This document shows positions 9,705 through 17,051 of a stretch of DNA of 17,051 nucleotides, piece after piece. This stretch comes from Zygnema cylindricum (lineage: Eukaryota; Streptophyta; Zygnematophyceae; Zygnematales; Zygnemataceae): the NCBI GenBank assembly GCA_037447655.1, contig JBBHKE010002207.1:89841-106891 (forward strand). The letters are read 5' to 3'. The notes under the pieces were generated by a model. It saw only the letters and a list, made by a program, of their open reading frames with translations, had not been told where the DNA came from and searched no databases. The position numbers and the translations under genes are program-made. The stretch's first letter is position 1. Each line of letters opens with the position of its first letter.

Positions 9705-9913
9705 TACACCGAGAATCGCTATTACTCTATTAGGTTAATGTTTTATTCGTCTCTTAAAACATTTTTTCTCCGTACACACATGTCCGATTGTGGATCTGAC
9801 GGTTGCGATTGAAAGGTAAGATTCTCAGCTCCCGATTGGCGGTCTTAAAACTGAAAATCGAAGTGTGGAAGCAGAAAAAATGTTGTATAACATTAATAGC
9901 GATTCACGGTGTA
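9705..9913. mobile_element. Foldback MITE, copy C
   Basis: The left end TACACCGAGAATCGCTATTA and right end TTAATAGCGATTCACGGTGTA are inverted. The interior matches copy B closely (CTCCGTACACACATGTCCGA, TGTGGATCTGACGG, AAGGTAAGATTCTCAGCT), but the right arm has decayed (GGAAGCAGAAAAAATGTT instead of TACGGAGAAAAGATGTT), so hairpin pairing is weaker than in copy B. CAGTAC-rich sequence flanks both sides. Confidence 0.85.
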
Positions 9914-10021
9914 CTCTACAGTACTGTAGTTAAAGCGTATCATAGTTGTTCAAATCGCGCGATTTTTTCCTTTTTCCCGATTAAAACGTATAGTTCGTGA
10001 CTTTTGAATAAATCGGAAAAA

Positions 10022-10300
10022 AACGCGATGTACTTTCTGTCCGGTAAACTGAACGGATAATTTACGGAAACTGTACGGTATGTACATTAATTGTACGGTT
10101 TTGTACCCAAAAAGTACGGAATTTGACAAAAAGATACGTTGCACTTCGTAGTACTTTCTGTCCGGTAAACTGAACAGAAATCTAACGGGAAACGTACGGA
10201 ATTGTACCAACATTTTACGGACTATGACGAAAAAAACGGGAACTGTACGGGAAATGTACAAACTGCGGGATATGTAAAATTTATTTTTGTTTACATGTAC
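10022..10300. repeat. GTAC/GTACGG-dense degenerate repeat tract
   Basis: By hand count, 10021-10260 contains eleven GTAC tetramers and about eighteen CpG dinucleotides in 240 bases. A 25-bp direct repeat (GTACTTTCTGTCCGGTAAAC plus five bases) occurs exactly at 10030-10054 and 10151-10175, period 121. Between the copies, variants of TGTACGGAAATTGTAC recur, so the tract looks like a diverged minisatellite or element end. GTAC is the core recognised by plant SBP-domain proteins; any regulatory role here is inference. Confidence 0.7.
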
Positions 10301-10379
10301 GAAATTGTACGGAAGAAAATTCATTAACGATTTTAACGATTTTTTCAAAAGGTTCAATGCGTTTGTTACGTATAATTCG

Positions 10380-10803
10380 TCGCGATTAGATCGTTCGCAC
10401 GAAACGCCGTGAACAACTATGAAGCGTATGTATAATATTGTAATGTAAAGGAAATATAGTTTTATTTTAGTTCGACCGTAACCTTAGGTGTGAAAGTAAC
10501 GACAAGTTAGCTCAAAATTAATTACAGTACTTTTGTTTGGATCCGTACGCTCGATTCGAAATGCTAACGTGACGCTTCAATGGGGAATTTCGTAGTCTAT
10601 CTTCGCCACTGAGTTTGCAGTGTGACAAATTTTTTAAAACACGCCAAAATTTACATCTTCCGGTAGAATTTCGGAGAGAGTGTCACGAAGGAATATGAAA
10701 CTGTGTTCGACTCACAGCTCTTAAATCCCGGGGTTTAAGAAAAAACACATTAAACGACAAAAATAAACCATTACTTTCGTGAGAAAATCAGAAGTGTGAG
10801 AAG
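10380..10803 (+). promoter_or_regulatory. Probable promoter and 5' leader of the ABCG gene
   Basis: This is the unassigned stretch immediately upstream of the proposed start codon. TATAATAT at 10431-10438 is a TATA-like candidate. A near-perfect 20-bp palindrome with a CCCGGG centre lies at 10720-10739 (one mismatched pair). If transcription begins well upstream, short upstream reading frames are present, for example MKLCSTHSS at 10695-10724, and could dampen translation. The transcription start cannot be placed from sequence alone. Confidence 0.35.
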
Positions 10804-10821
10804 ATGACGCAATCGAAGGAG
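10804..10821 (+). other. ABCG5-like: ABCG exon 1 (start codon, 18 nt coding)
   Basis: ATGACGCAATCGAAGGAG encodes MTQSKE and is followed directly by GTAGGC, a fair donor. Phase 0 joins it to exon 2 in frame. A purine precedes the ATG at -3 (AAGATGA). Support is frame and splice agreement only, so an alternative upstream start remains possible. Confidence 0.5.
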
Positions 10822-13800
10822 GTAGGCTTTGATTTTCTTATTTGATTGTTTTTTTTTATATATGTAAAATTTAATTGATTTGTATATATATACATGCATA
10901 TTTATTTTATATGTCTATGTCCATATATGTGTATATAGGCGTGTATATAGATGTTTAAATAGATGTGTAGAGACCTGTCAACATTGTCTTGAAGGTAAGG
11001 GCATGGTGGGCATTGGAGAGAGAAATGGAGAAAGAAATAAAATATTAATGAAAAAAGAATCATGGAATAGAAGAATATGGAAGGAAAAGTTAAGACAAAA
11101 AGAGAAAAGAGAATAAAAAAGGAGCAAAGAAAAAAAAAAATCTTGAAGTTCACATTGGACTGAAGTTACATCTGTTTTTAATTTATGTATATTTTTTAAT
11201 AAATTTCAATGTAAACAATCAATTTTATTTATCACGTTTTACTTATTCCGTTACATTTTTAATTTACGTCATGCCTATCTTAATCACGTCAAACCTAATT
11301 TCAAAATAAATAAATAAATAAATAAATAAAAATGAATATGAAACCTTTTTTAAGGGATGAAATGTAAAATCCGCATTAGACACAGTTGGAAAAATCAAAA
11401 CTTTGAATTTGTGAATAATCCAGCATGATTTTCATGGGACCGATAATGATACAATTATTAGTGCAAATCAAATGTCATTATTAGGGTCAAATTATAAATC
11501 AGAGAAAAAAAAAAGAGATAAGTTTAAAGTTGTTTTTTAGAAGTGGAGAGAAATAGGAGATAAAACATAATTTTTTATCATACACAATAACCTAATCAAA
11601 TATTTCTCACATTAGAAAAAAAGTATTATTTTTTGCAAACAATTCTGTGATTTTATTTTTTCCTTTTTTTGTCTCTTAGGACTTGAACAAGACCAATTCT
11701 GAATCCCATTTTCCACAATTCGGAAAAACGAATCAGAAAAATGACGAGTTGTGGGAATCTGAAAAACTGAAATCCGATTTTATCGACGAGGAAAAATCGA
11801 AAATCGATCTGGAATTACTGAAAAAACCCAGATTTGTTTCGATAATTTCCGATAAGTGAAATTTCAAATCGTAGTTGTACCCAAACGAGCGTCACAGTTA
11901 ATCTTCCTCAAGGAAGGTGCAGTAAGGAAAAGGGGGGGAGGGAGAGGGAGGGAGGCGGGAGACACTAAACAAATGAAAGAAAGAAAGAAAAATAAAACCA
12001 AAAAGGAAGAAAGTGATGTATTTGTCAGTTTCTAGAAAGGAAATTTTCAATTTTACTTCCCGACTGTCGAATAGTTTTAGTTTCCAATTGCTCTTTCAAA
12101 AGTAGAAAAAATCAATATCTGAGGTGTTTTCCATCGAACAATTTTTTTTTTATTTTGTTTTGCTTCCGCTTTTTTTTGTTTGTTTTGCTTTTTTTATTCA
12201 TTTGTTTTTTTTTTTTTTTTGCAGTACGATCACTCGAAACGAAAATTCGAAAACTTTTCAAATAAGTGTAAAATATTTGAGTTACAAAGTTCAAAAAGGA
12301 CAAACGGAAACTTTCCCGAAATTGTTTTCGATTTCGAAAGAAGTTCCAAAAAGTGAAATTAAAATTGAAATTCCGAGAGTTGGACTTTTTTCGAGACAAG
12401 CGAACTCGGTCAAAATTGATAAGAATACCGATATGGAATCTTATTTGCTTAAAAAAATCAATTGTACCGCAAATCCCGGAGAATTTTTGGCGGTTGCAGG
12501 ACCAAGTGGGGCGGGAAAACCGACTTTTTTGGATGCCCTGGGAGGGAGAATCAGTTCAAAAAGTTTGGAGGGAGAAATTATGGTCAACAAGAAACGGGTG
12601 GATGTGAAAAAGTTTCGGAGATTGACGGGTAATAAAAACTGAAACCTTAATTACTTTTTTTTCCTCTTTCTCTCTCTCACTGTCACTCTCGCTCACTCTC
12701 CGTCTCCATCTCCCTCCCCCTCTCCCTCTGCCTCTCCCTCTCCTTCTCTCTCTCGCTCTCTCTTTTTATTTCTCCATCTCTCTGTTTTTTGTGTATTAGT
12801 ATTATTGATATACCTATTATTATTCCCCTTCTTCGCAATTCCATTTGGTTGCATTCCCACTGCTGTGAGTTTGTTTAACAATTGACATTGTTATTTAAAC
12901 TGTTTTTTTTTTCTTCTTCAGGTTATGTTATGCAAGATGATGCGCTTTTTCCAATGTTAACAGTTCGCGAAACGCTTCTTTATAGTGCTCGATTGCGACT
13001 CCATGGATCCATGTCTATGAAAGAAAAAGCCCAAAGAGTGGAGGACTTAATCCAGGAACTTGGTTTAATGGTGAGATTGAATCTCAAATACACATAATCG
13101 TTTGGAACCTGCTTCCTTTTTCATTTGTTTTGACTTCTTTCTCTTTTCGGTTTTGTAAAACATTAAATAGAGATGACAAGTGTGAGTTATAAGACTTCAA
13201 CGTTTTGATGATGAAATGGAACTCTTCAATTCCAGCTGTGTCCAAAGTTTAGTGTCCAATCTCAGAGTGCGCCCTCATGTCCCAGTTCACCTTTCCCATT
13301 CCCACTATCTCAATGTCCCAATCCCTCAATCCCTCCATCCCTAAATCCCTAAATCCCTAAATCCCAACATCCCAATCTCCCAAGTTCTCAACATTATACT
13401 TCGCAAAAATAAGAAGTTAGCACCACTTCCGAAACATTTTCAAAATTTCCGAATGTCGAAACATGAGTTTAACCATATTTCATAATTTCTTTGTCCCAAT
13501 TTCCTAATATTCCAATGTCTCAATGTTCCAGTTTTCCTCTATCCCAATTTCCCAATGTGCAAATGTCCCAACATTGTCTTTACGTAAAAAATCACTATGT
13601 CAAAAATTTCTAATGCTCTCCCCATCTCACAATTCCACTACCTCAAGCCCACCATCCCACATTTCAATATCCCAACTTCCCGATACCAATTTCATCCCAC
13701 TACACCACTATCCCAATCTCCTAATCCACTTTCTCACTATGCCAATTTCCCAATGTTCCAACAACATTTTCATTCGACAATGCCACAAGTCGCAATGTTG

Positions 13801-16431
13801 AAACATTTTAATCTCACATTATTGACACAATGTCCCAATGTTGAAAACTTGTAATTCAACATTTTTTACACAACGTGACAATGCTCAAACATACAATTTG
13901 ACATTATTGCGACAATGTCCCAACCTTCCAAGATTATAATTTGACATTGTTATCACAAGGTCCAACGTTCCAACATTGTAATTCGACATTGCCTCAATAT
14001 GCTAATGTTTGATCTTAGACATTATTGCCACAATGTCTTAACATTGTAATTCGACATCAATATTATAATTAGATATTGTTGCAAAATGTTCCAACAGTGT
14101 AAGTTGATGTTGCCACTATCTCTTAATGGTCCTAATGTTCCAACATTATAATTTGACATTGCCACATTTGATATTGTGCAGGCGGCATCTGATACTCGTA
14201 TTGGAAACGAGGACATGCGTGGCATATCAGGAGGCGAGCGCCGCCGAGTTTCAATTGGTGTGGATCTCATCCACGATCCTCCTGTTCTCCTATTGGACGA
14301 GCCGACATCCGGCCTCGACAGCAGGGCGGCTCTCAATGTGGTGGAGGTCCTCCATGATATGGCGGTCCATGGCCGTCGGACTATCATTCTCTCCATTCAC
14401 CAGGTAGGAAATGCTGGCTACTACTATCTTCCCTCACGAGAATTTTTGAAATACGTCACAAATCAGGGGAGTTCAGATAGAAAAGGAAAGTACAGTTGGA
14501 AACTAATCATACTTAGTATACAAAAAGTAAATTTCACAAGAAATCATGTCTTCTATATAATTTTTTTTTCACAAGCTTCAAATGTAAAAGTGGGAAATGG
14601 TCCGGTTTGAGACACCACCTCCTAAAGATCCACAATGCACATATGAAACTACGGGACTACACATGACACCTAAAAACTCTAGAAAGTCTAAAAAGCATAG
14701 AAAACCCCTGTACAAAAGTACACATTAGGAAGCTTACTTTCCATTTCCTTTTTCTTCTTTCTGTTGTTTTTTACTTCTTTTCAGGAATATCAATTTTTCA
14801 GCAATAAGACAATTATTTACTTAATGTTTGCCATTTTTTTGTCATTTTCCCCCCCTTTTTTTTTCAAATCATGTTTTTTTTTTCTATATTTATCCTTTTT
14901 TGAACGCAGCCAAGTTTCCGTATTCTCGAACTGTTCCACAACCTTCTTCTTTTGTCGCAAGGATCCGTTATCCATCACGGAACTTTGGACGCGTTGGAAC
15001 AACGGTTCCATAAAGCGAGGGAAGTCGTCCCCTCACATGTGAACGCCTTGGAATATGCCATTGACACTTTGGGTCTTCAAGTGGGTTTTCTTCCTTCGCA
15101 ACCATTCAATAAAATGGATGGACAAAGTTCAACAAATGGAAGTTGTATCGATGAACTGGAAAATTCCAATACAAATATTTTGTCCGTTAGTTTTGCGTGC
15201 ACACCCACTCAAGAAATAATGATTCTTGCAACTCGATATTACAAGGTATCATTTTTATTTAGTACCTTTTTTTATATAGCTTCATATGTTTTTATTGCTT
15301 CATATTTTTTTAATCGCTTCATTTTTTTTTATTGTTTATATAATTGTTTATTTTAAGTGTCACAAACCTAATATCAATATATGGTGCATGAAATGACTAC
15401 TCTCACGACTCGATATCATTAGGTGTTATTTAATAACTTCATTTATTTTTTCGTATTTTTTTGTTGTTCATGTTATTATTTCATATATTTTTTTGTTCAA
15501 ATTCTTAGGACATAATTCTGATTGTGAGAATCCCCACATAAATATTTTACGCAAATTCCAACTTCGATCATGTTCCGTGTTTCAAAGTCATAATTTTCCC
15601 TGAATGTTTTTTTTTGTTTTTCCCGTAGTCAAAATAGGAACAGGTTGGATGTTTCCAGTTTTTTTTTTTTTTTTGTCCTCTGCTTCAATTTTTTTTTTTT
15701 TTCATGTTCCAACCTCAAAAATCTTCCCATATATTTTCCCTTTTTTCTTTTTCATTTTTTTCTTTTTTTGCGTGTTCCAATTAAAAAATTTACAGAATAT
15801 TTTTCGAACAAAGGAATTTTTTCTCGTAAGAGTTGCCCAATATTTACGTGCTGGAATTTGTTTGGGAAGTCTTTTTATCAGAGTAAATAATAACCAAAGG
15901 GGACAAATTGTAAGTTTCCTTTCTTTTTTTATATCTATGTTTTTTTTTTTTGATGTGTATATTCCAGGTTTTCTTTCTTACTTTCTCTCTCTCTCTATTT
16001 CTCTCTCCCTCTCTCTCTCTTTCATTTTTTCTTTTTTTCTCTTTCTCTGTCCCTCTTGCATTTCTCTCTACCTCTCTCCCTGTCACTCTTTTTCTCTCTC
16101 TCTGTTTCTTCTTTTCTTATCTATGTTTCCATTTTTGTCATTTACGTTTCTTATATTGAAGGAAAAGAAAAAGAAACAATAAATGTATCTTATTTATATT
16201 AGAAAAAAATATTTTTTGTTAAAAATGTGAACAGGAACGTCTTGGATTTCTCGCCTTCTCTTTGTCAATTTTGCTGAAATCATCAATTGAAACTCTTCCC
16301 ATTTTTCTCCAAGTAAGTTGATTTATTTATTTTTTAATTTGAAGACATTTTATTTTGGGTTCTTTTATTTTAAATTAAATTTTCTATATTTATGTTTTAT
16401 TAATTTCCTAAAGTATTTATCCTTATCCCTC

Positions 16432-16492
<61 letters not shown>

Positions 16493-17051
16493 GTTTCTCT
16501 GACCCTCTCTCCCCCGCCCTCTCCCTCTTTTTGCCCCCACCATCCCTCTCTCTTACTCTTTTTCAATTGGTTTCTCTCTCCCTCGGTCTCTCTCCGTCTT
16601 TTCTCTCCCACTTTCCCTCTCCCTGTTTTCTCTCTCCCTCTCTCCTTCTTTCTCATTTGACTTTTTTGTCCCTATCTCCCCTCCCTAATTTCTCAAAAGA
16701 AAACTCCCCTCTCCCTTGTTTCTCTCCCTCACTTCCTATCCCTCATCGTCATTTTTTTCTACCCTCTCTCCCCCACTCGCCTCCCTCTTTTTTCTCGCCC
16801 TCTCTCCCTATCCAACTTTTCTCTCCCTCTCCGCCTCTCCCCTTTTTCTCAAAAATATTTTCCCTCTCCCTCTTTTCCCTCTGCGCCTCGCTCCCTCTCT
16901 CCCTCATTCTCTTTTCTCATTTTTTCCCCTCCCCCTTCCGCTTTTTTCTCTCCCTCTTTTCACTCTCCCTCTCCCTCCTTTCTCAACCGATTATTTGGTT
17001 TTCAGGAGAGGCAAATTTTGATAAGGGAAACTTCCCGGGGAGCGTACCGCA
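10804..17051 (+). CDS. ABCG5-like: ABCG (WBC) half-transporter, ABCG5/ABCG10-like, 3' partial, nine exons in window
   Basis: This is an ATP-driven membrane exporter half-transporter that would work as a dimer. Plant ABCG relatives move lipids, cutin or suberin precursors and hormones; the substrate here is unknown. Proposed exons: 10804-10821, 11680-11855, 12225-12628, 12922-13070, 14182-14403, 14910-15245, 15796-15909, 16235-16312 and 17006-17051 (continues). All introns are GT-AG and the frame holds across every junction. In the 514 visible residues: Walker A-like GPSGAGKP 157-164, Q-loop Q204, signature ISGGE 264-268, Walker B VLLLDEP 284-290, D-loop SGLD 292-295, H-loop H322. The membrane domain starts at NIFRTKEFF (436), with helices in exons 7 and 8. 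The NBD-first order and the [15 protein letters not shown] end match plant ABCG5/10. Proline replaces Ser/Thr after the Walker A lysine. The N-terminus before the NBD looks longer than usual, and the rest of the membrane domain lies outside the window. Confidence 0.9.
10855..10960. repeat. ABCG5-like: TA/TG-rich tract in ABCG intron 1
   Basis: Repeated TATATA, TGTATATA and ATATGT words mark this part of intron 1 (10822-11679). The intron also holds an (AAAT)n repeat at 11304-11331 and otherwise shows nothing recognisable. Confidence 0.7.
11304..11331. repeat. (AAAT)n microsatellite in ABCG intron 1
   Basis: About six uninterrupted AAAT/AATA units. Confidence 0.9.
11680..11855 (+). other. ABCG5-like: ABCG exon 2 (N-terminal region, residues 7-65)
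   Basis: A T-rich tract ending CTCTTAG precedes it. One frame is open for all 176 nt, starting [14 protein letters not shown] and ending [11 protein letters not shown], then AA/GTGAAA as donor. The phase 2 end fits exon 3 exactly (AA+T gives Asn). Without splicing here the next in-frame codon would be TGA. The segment is hydrophilic and charged, as expected for a cytosolic N-terminus, and has no domain I recognise. Confidence 0.6.
11932..11959 (+). other. G-quadruplex motif in ABCG intron 2 (sense strand)
   Basis: Five G-runs of at least three on the coding strand are separated by loops of 1, 3, 1 and 4 bases: 11932-11938, 11940-11942, 11946-11948, 11950-11952 and 11957-11959. It is the only G-rich tract in the gene; the other introns are pyrimidine-rich. 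It lies about 75 bases after the exon 2 donor. Confidence 0.75.
12225..12628 (+). other. ABCG5-like: ABCG exon 3 (NBD start, Walker A)
   Basis: It follows a poly-T tract and GCAG and ends at G/GTAATA. It encodes residues 66-199 plus one base of Gly200. The segment [10 protein letters not shown] is the usual start of an [27 protein letters not shown] leads into Walker A, and the exon ends FRRLTG just before the Q-loop. The codon after the Walker A lysine is CCG (12520-12522). Confidence 0.93.
12653..12775. repeat. Pyrimidine tract in ABCG intron 3
   Basis: A nearly pure C/T tract of CTCTCT, TCCCTC and CATCTC units on the coding strand, filling much of the 293-bp intron. Confidence 0.85.
12922..13070 (+). 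other. ABCG5-like: ABCG exon 4 (Q-loop region)
   Basis: It follows TTCTTCTTCAG and ends at ATG/GTGAGA. It encodes [20 protein letters not shown] and the helical segment through LIQELGLM, covering residues 200-249. The Q-loop glutamine is residue 204. Confidence 0.93.
13246..13760. repeat. CCCAAT/CCCTAAAT-type degenerate array in ABCG intron 4
   Basis: The tract is built from short variants of TCCCAATnTCCCAATG. It includes three perfect CCCTAAAT units at 13339-13362, one base longer than the usual plant telomere heptamer CCCTAAA. Part of it translates into repetitive Pro/Ser/Ile/Gln frames that are not genes. Confidence 0.8.
13790..14181. repeat. ATTGTAATTCGACATTG-type array in ABCG intron 4
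   Basis: About seven degenerate units of a roughly 45-60 bp motif with the order TTCCAACATTGTAATT, CGACATTGTT, GCCACAATG. ACATTGT and ACAATGT words in the same unit give short inverted pairs. The array runs up to the exon 5 acceptor, which itself ends ATATTGTGCAG, so the acceptor resembles a repeat unit. Confidence 0.75.
14182..14403 (+). other. ABCG5-like: ABCG exon 5 (signature, Walker B, H-loop)
   Basis: It follows ATTGTGCAG and ends CAG/GTAGGA. It encodes residues 250-323 with [33 protein letters not shown] and TIILSIHQ. All catalytic residues expected in this part, including the Walker B Asp288/Glu289 pair and His322, are intact. The G+C content is clearly higher than in the flanking introns. 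Confidence 0.95.
14910..15245 (+). other. ABCG5-like: ABCG exon 6 (NBD end and linker)
   Basis: It follows TTGAACGCAG and ends AAG/GTATCA, phase 0 at both sides. It encodes residues 324-435: [20 protein letters not shown], the HHGTLDAL motif, then a [15 protein letters not shown] segment typical of the plant ABCG linker, a low-conservation Ser/Asn-rich stretch, and [13 protein letters not shown] leading into the membrane domain. Confidence 0.92.
15796..15909 (+). other. ABCG5-like: ABCG exon 7 (start of membrane domain)
   Basis: It follows AAATTTACAG and ends ATT/GTAAGT. It encodes residues 436-473, beginning [16 protein letters not shown] and including the first predicted transmembrane helix (about [18 protein letters not shown]). 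NIFRTKE is a strong family marker. Confidence 0.93.
15960..16140. repeat. CT-rich tract in ABCG intron 7
   Basis: Runs of CTCTCT and TTTCTCTC on the coding strand, continuing the pyrimidine bias of introns 3 and 8. The open frames across it are Ser/Leu/Phe repeats without coding support. Confidence 0.85.
16235..16312 (+). other. ABCG5-like: ABCG exon 8 (second membrane helix)
   Basis: It follows GTGAACAG and ends CAA/GTAAGT. It encodes 26 residues, 474-499, from [14 protein letters not shown] to ETLPIFLQ, which match the second transmembrane helix of plant ABCG5/10-type proteins. The frame and phase are maintained. Confidence 0.93.
16435..16489. repeat. (TC)n microsatellite in ABCG intron 8
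   Basis: An uninterrupted dinucleotide repeat of about 27 units. It is followed to about 16985 by imperfect TCTCCCTC and TTTCTC units. It may be length-polymorphic. Confidence 0.95.
17006..17051 (+). other. ABCG5-like: ABCG exon 9 (cut by window edge)
   Basis: It follows TTGGTTTTCAG. It encodes [15 protein letters not shown] before the window ends. This is the conserved cytoplasmic loop after helix 2. The remaining helices and the stop codon are outside the window. Confidence 0.92.

Noticed and set aside
9950-10357. 135-residue open frame on the minus strand
   Set aside because: It overlaps the GTACGG repeat tract and its sequence is a translation of that repeat. No domain or codon evidence supports a gene.
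13339-13362. Interstitial telomere repeat
   Set aside because: The unit is CCCTAAAT (8 bases), not CCCTAAA, only three units long, and embedded in an array of similar CCCAAT words.
13523-13854. Two overlapping 85-92 residue plus-strand frames
   Set aside because: They are translations of the CCCAAT array inside ABCG intron 4, rich in Ser, Pro, Ile, Asn and Gln, and lie between two well-supported exons.
15604-16182. 192-residue plus-strand frame rich in Phe, Ser and Leu
   Set aside because: It reads poly-T and CT repeats and crosses exon 7 in the wrong frame.
16423-16656. 77-residue Arg/Glu repeat frame on the minus strand
   Set aside because: It is the reverse translation of the (TC)n tract in intron 8.
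1-17051. A novel defence, CRISPR, operon or other prokaryote-like system
   Set aside because: The sequence has spliced eukaryotic gene structure, retrotransposon remnants and MITEs; no repeat-spacer array or gene cluster of that kind is visible.

Overview
The window reads as nuclear DNA of a land plant. The evidence is one recognisable split gene for a plant-type ABCG half-transporter, with GT-AG introns and T-rich 3' splice sites, plus Ty1/copia remnants and several small inverted-repeat DNA transposons. The AT-rich sequence, long simple-sequence introns and intron-rich ABCG gene would fit a non-flowering land plant, but the species cannot be named from sequence alone.

Layout. 1-1127 is low-complexity, T/pyrimidine-rich DNA without a credible gene. 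About 1128-2572 is a decayed Ty1/copia pol remnant on the minus strand. It shows protease, GAG-pre-integrase and integrase C-terminal motifs, with a diverged tandem duplication inside. 2861-3360 is a non-autonomous hAT-like element with an 8-bp target duplication and a tandemly doubled right end. 3361-4369 is intergenic and holds a 51-bp tandem duplication. 4370-4590, 7199-7417 and 9705-9913 are three copies of one foldback MITE. About 5970-7198 is a second decayed copia remnant, on the plus strand (gag, zinc knuckle, protease), ending where the second MITE is inserted. 8797-9008 and 9151-9691 are longer elements whose ends are related to those MITEs. 7418-10800 is visibly richer in CpG and in the tetramer GTAC than the rest; it holds one orphan exon-like stretch and a GTACGG-type repeat tract a few hundred bases upstream of the ABCG start.

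10804-17051 is the main gene: an ABCG (WBC) half-transporter most like the plant ABCG5/ABCG10 group. I model nine in-window exons with intron phases 0, 2, 1, 0, 0, 0, 0, 0. The product reads from a short N-terminus through a complete nucleotide-binding domain into the first membrane helices, and runs off the window at residue 514. Every core NBD motif is present, but the Walker A motif reads G-K-P-T: the Mg2+-coordinating Ser/Thr after the lysine is proline. The introns are long and repetitive: pyrimidine runs on the sense strand, a CCCAAT-type array, a second array built on an ATTGTAATTCGACATTG-like unit, and a G-quadruplex motif in intron 2.

I see no operon, CRISPR array, tRNA, rRNA or defence-like system. 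The points most worth checking are the Walker A substitution, the doubled hAT end, the MITE family and the GTAC-dense tract upstream of the transporter gene.
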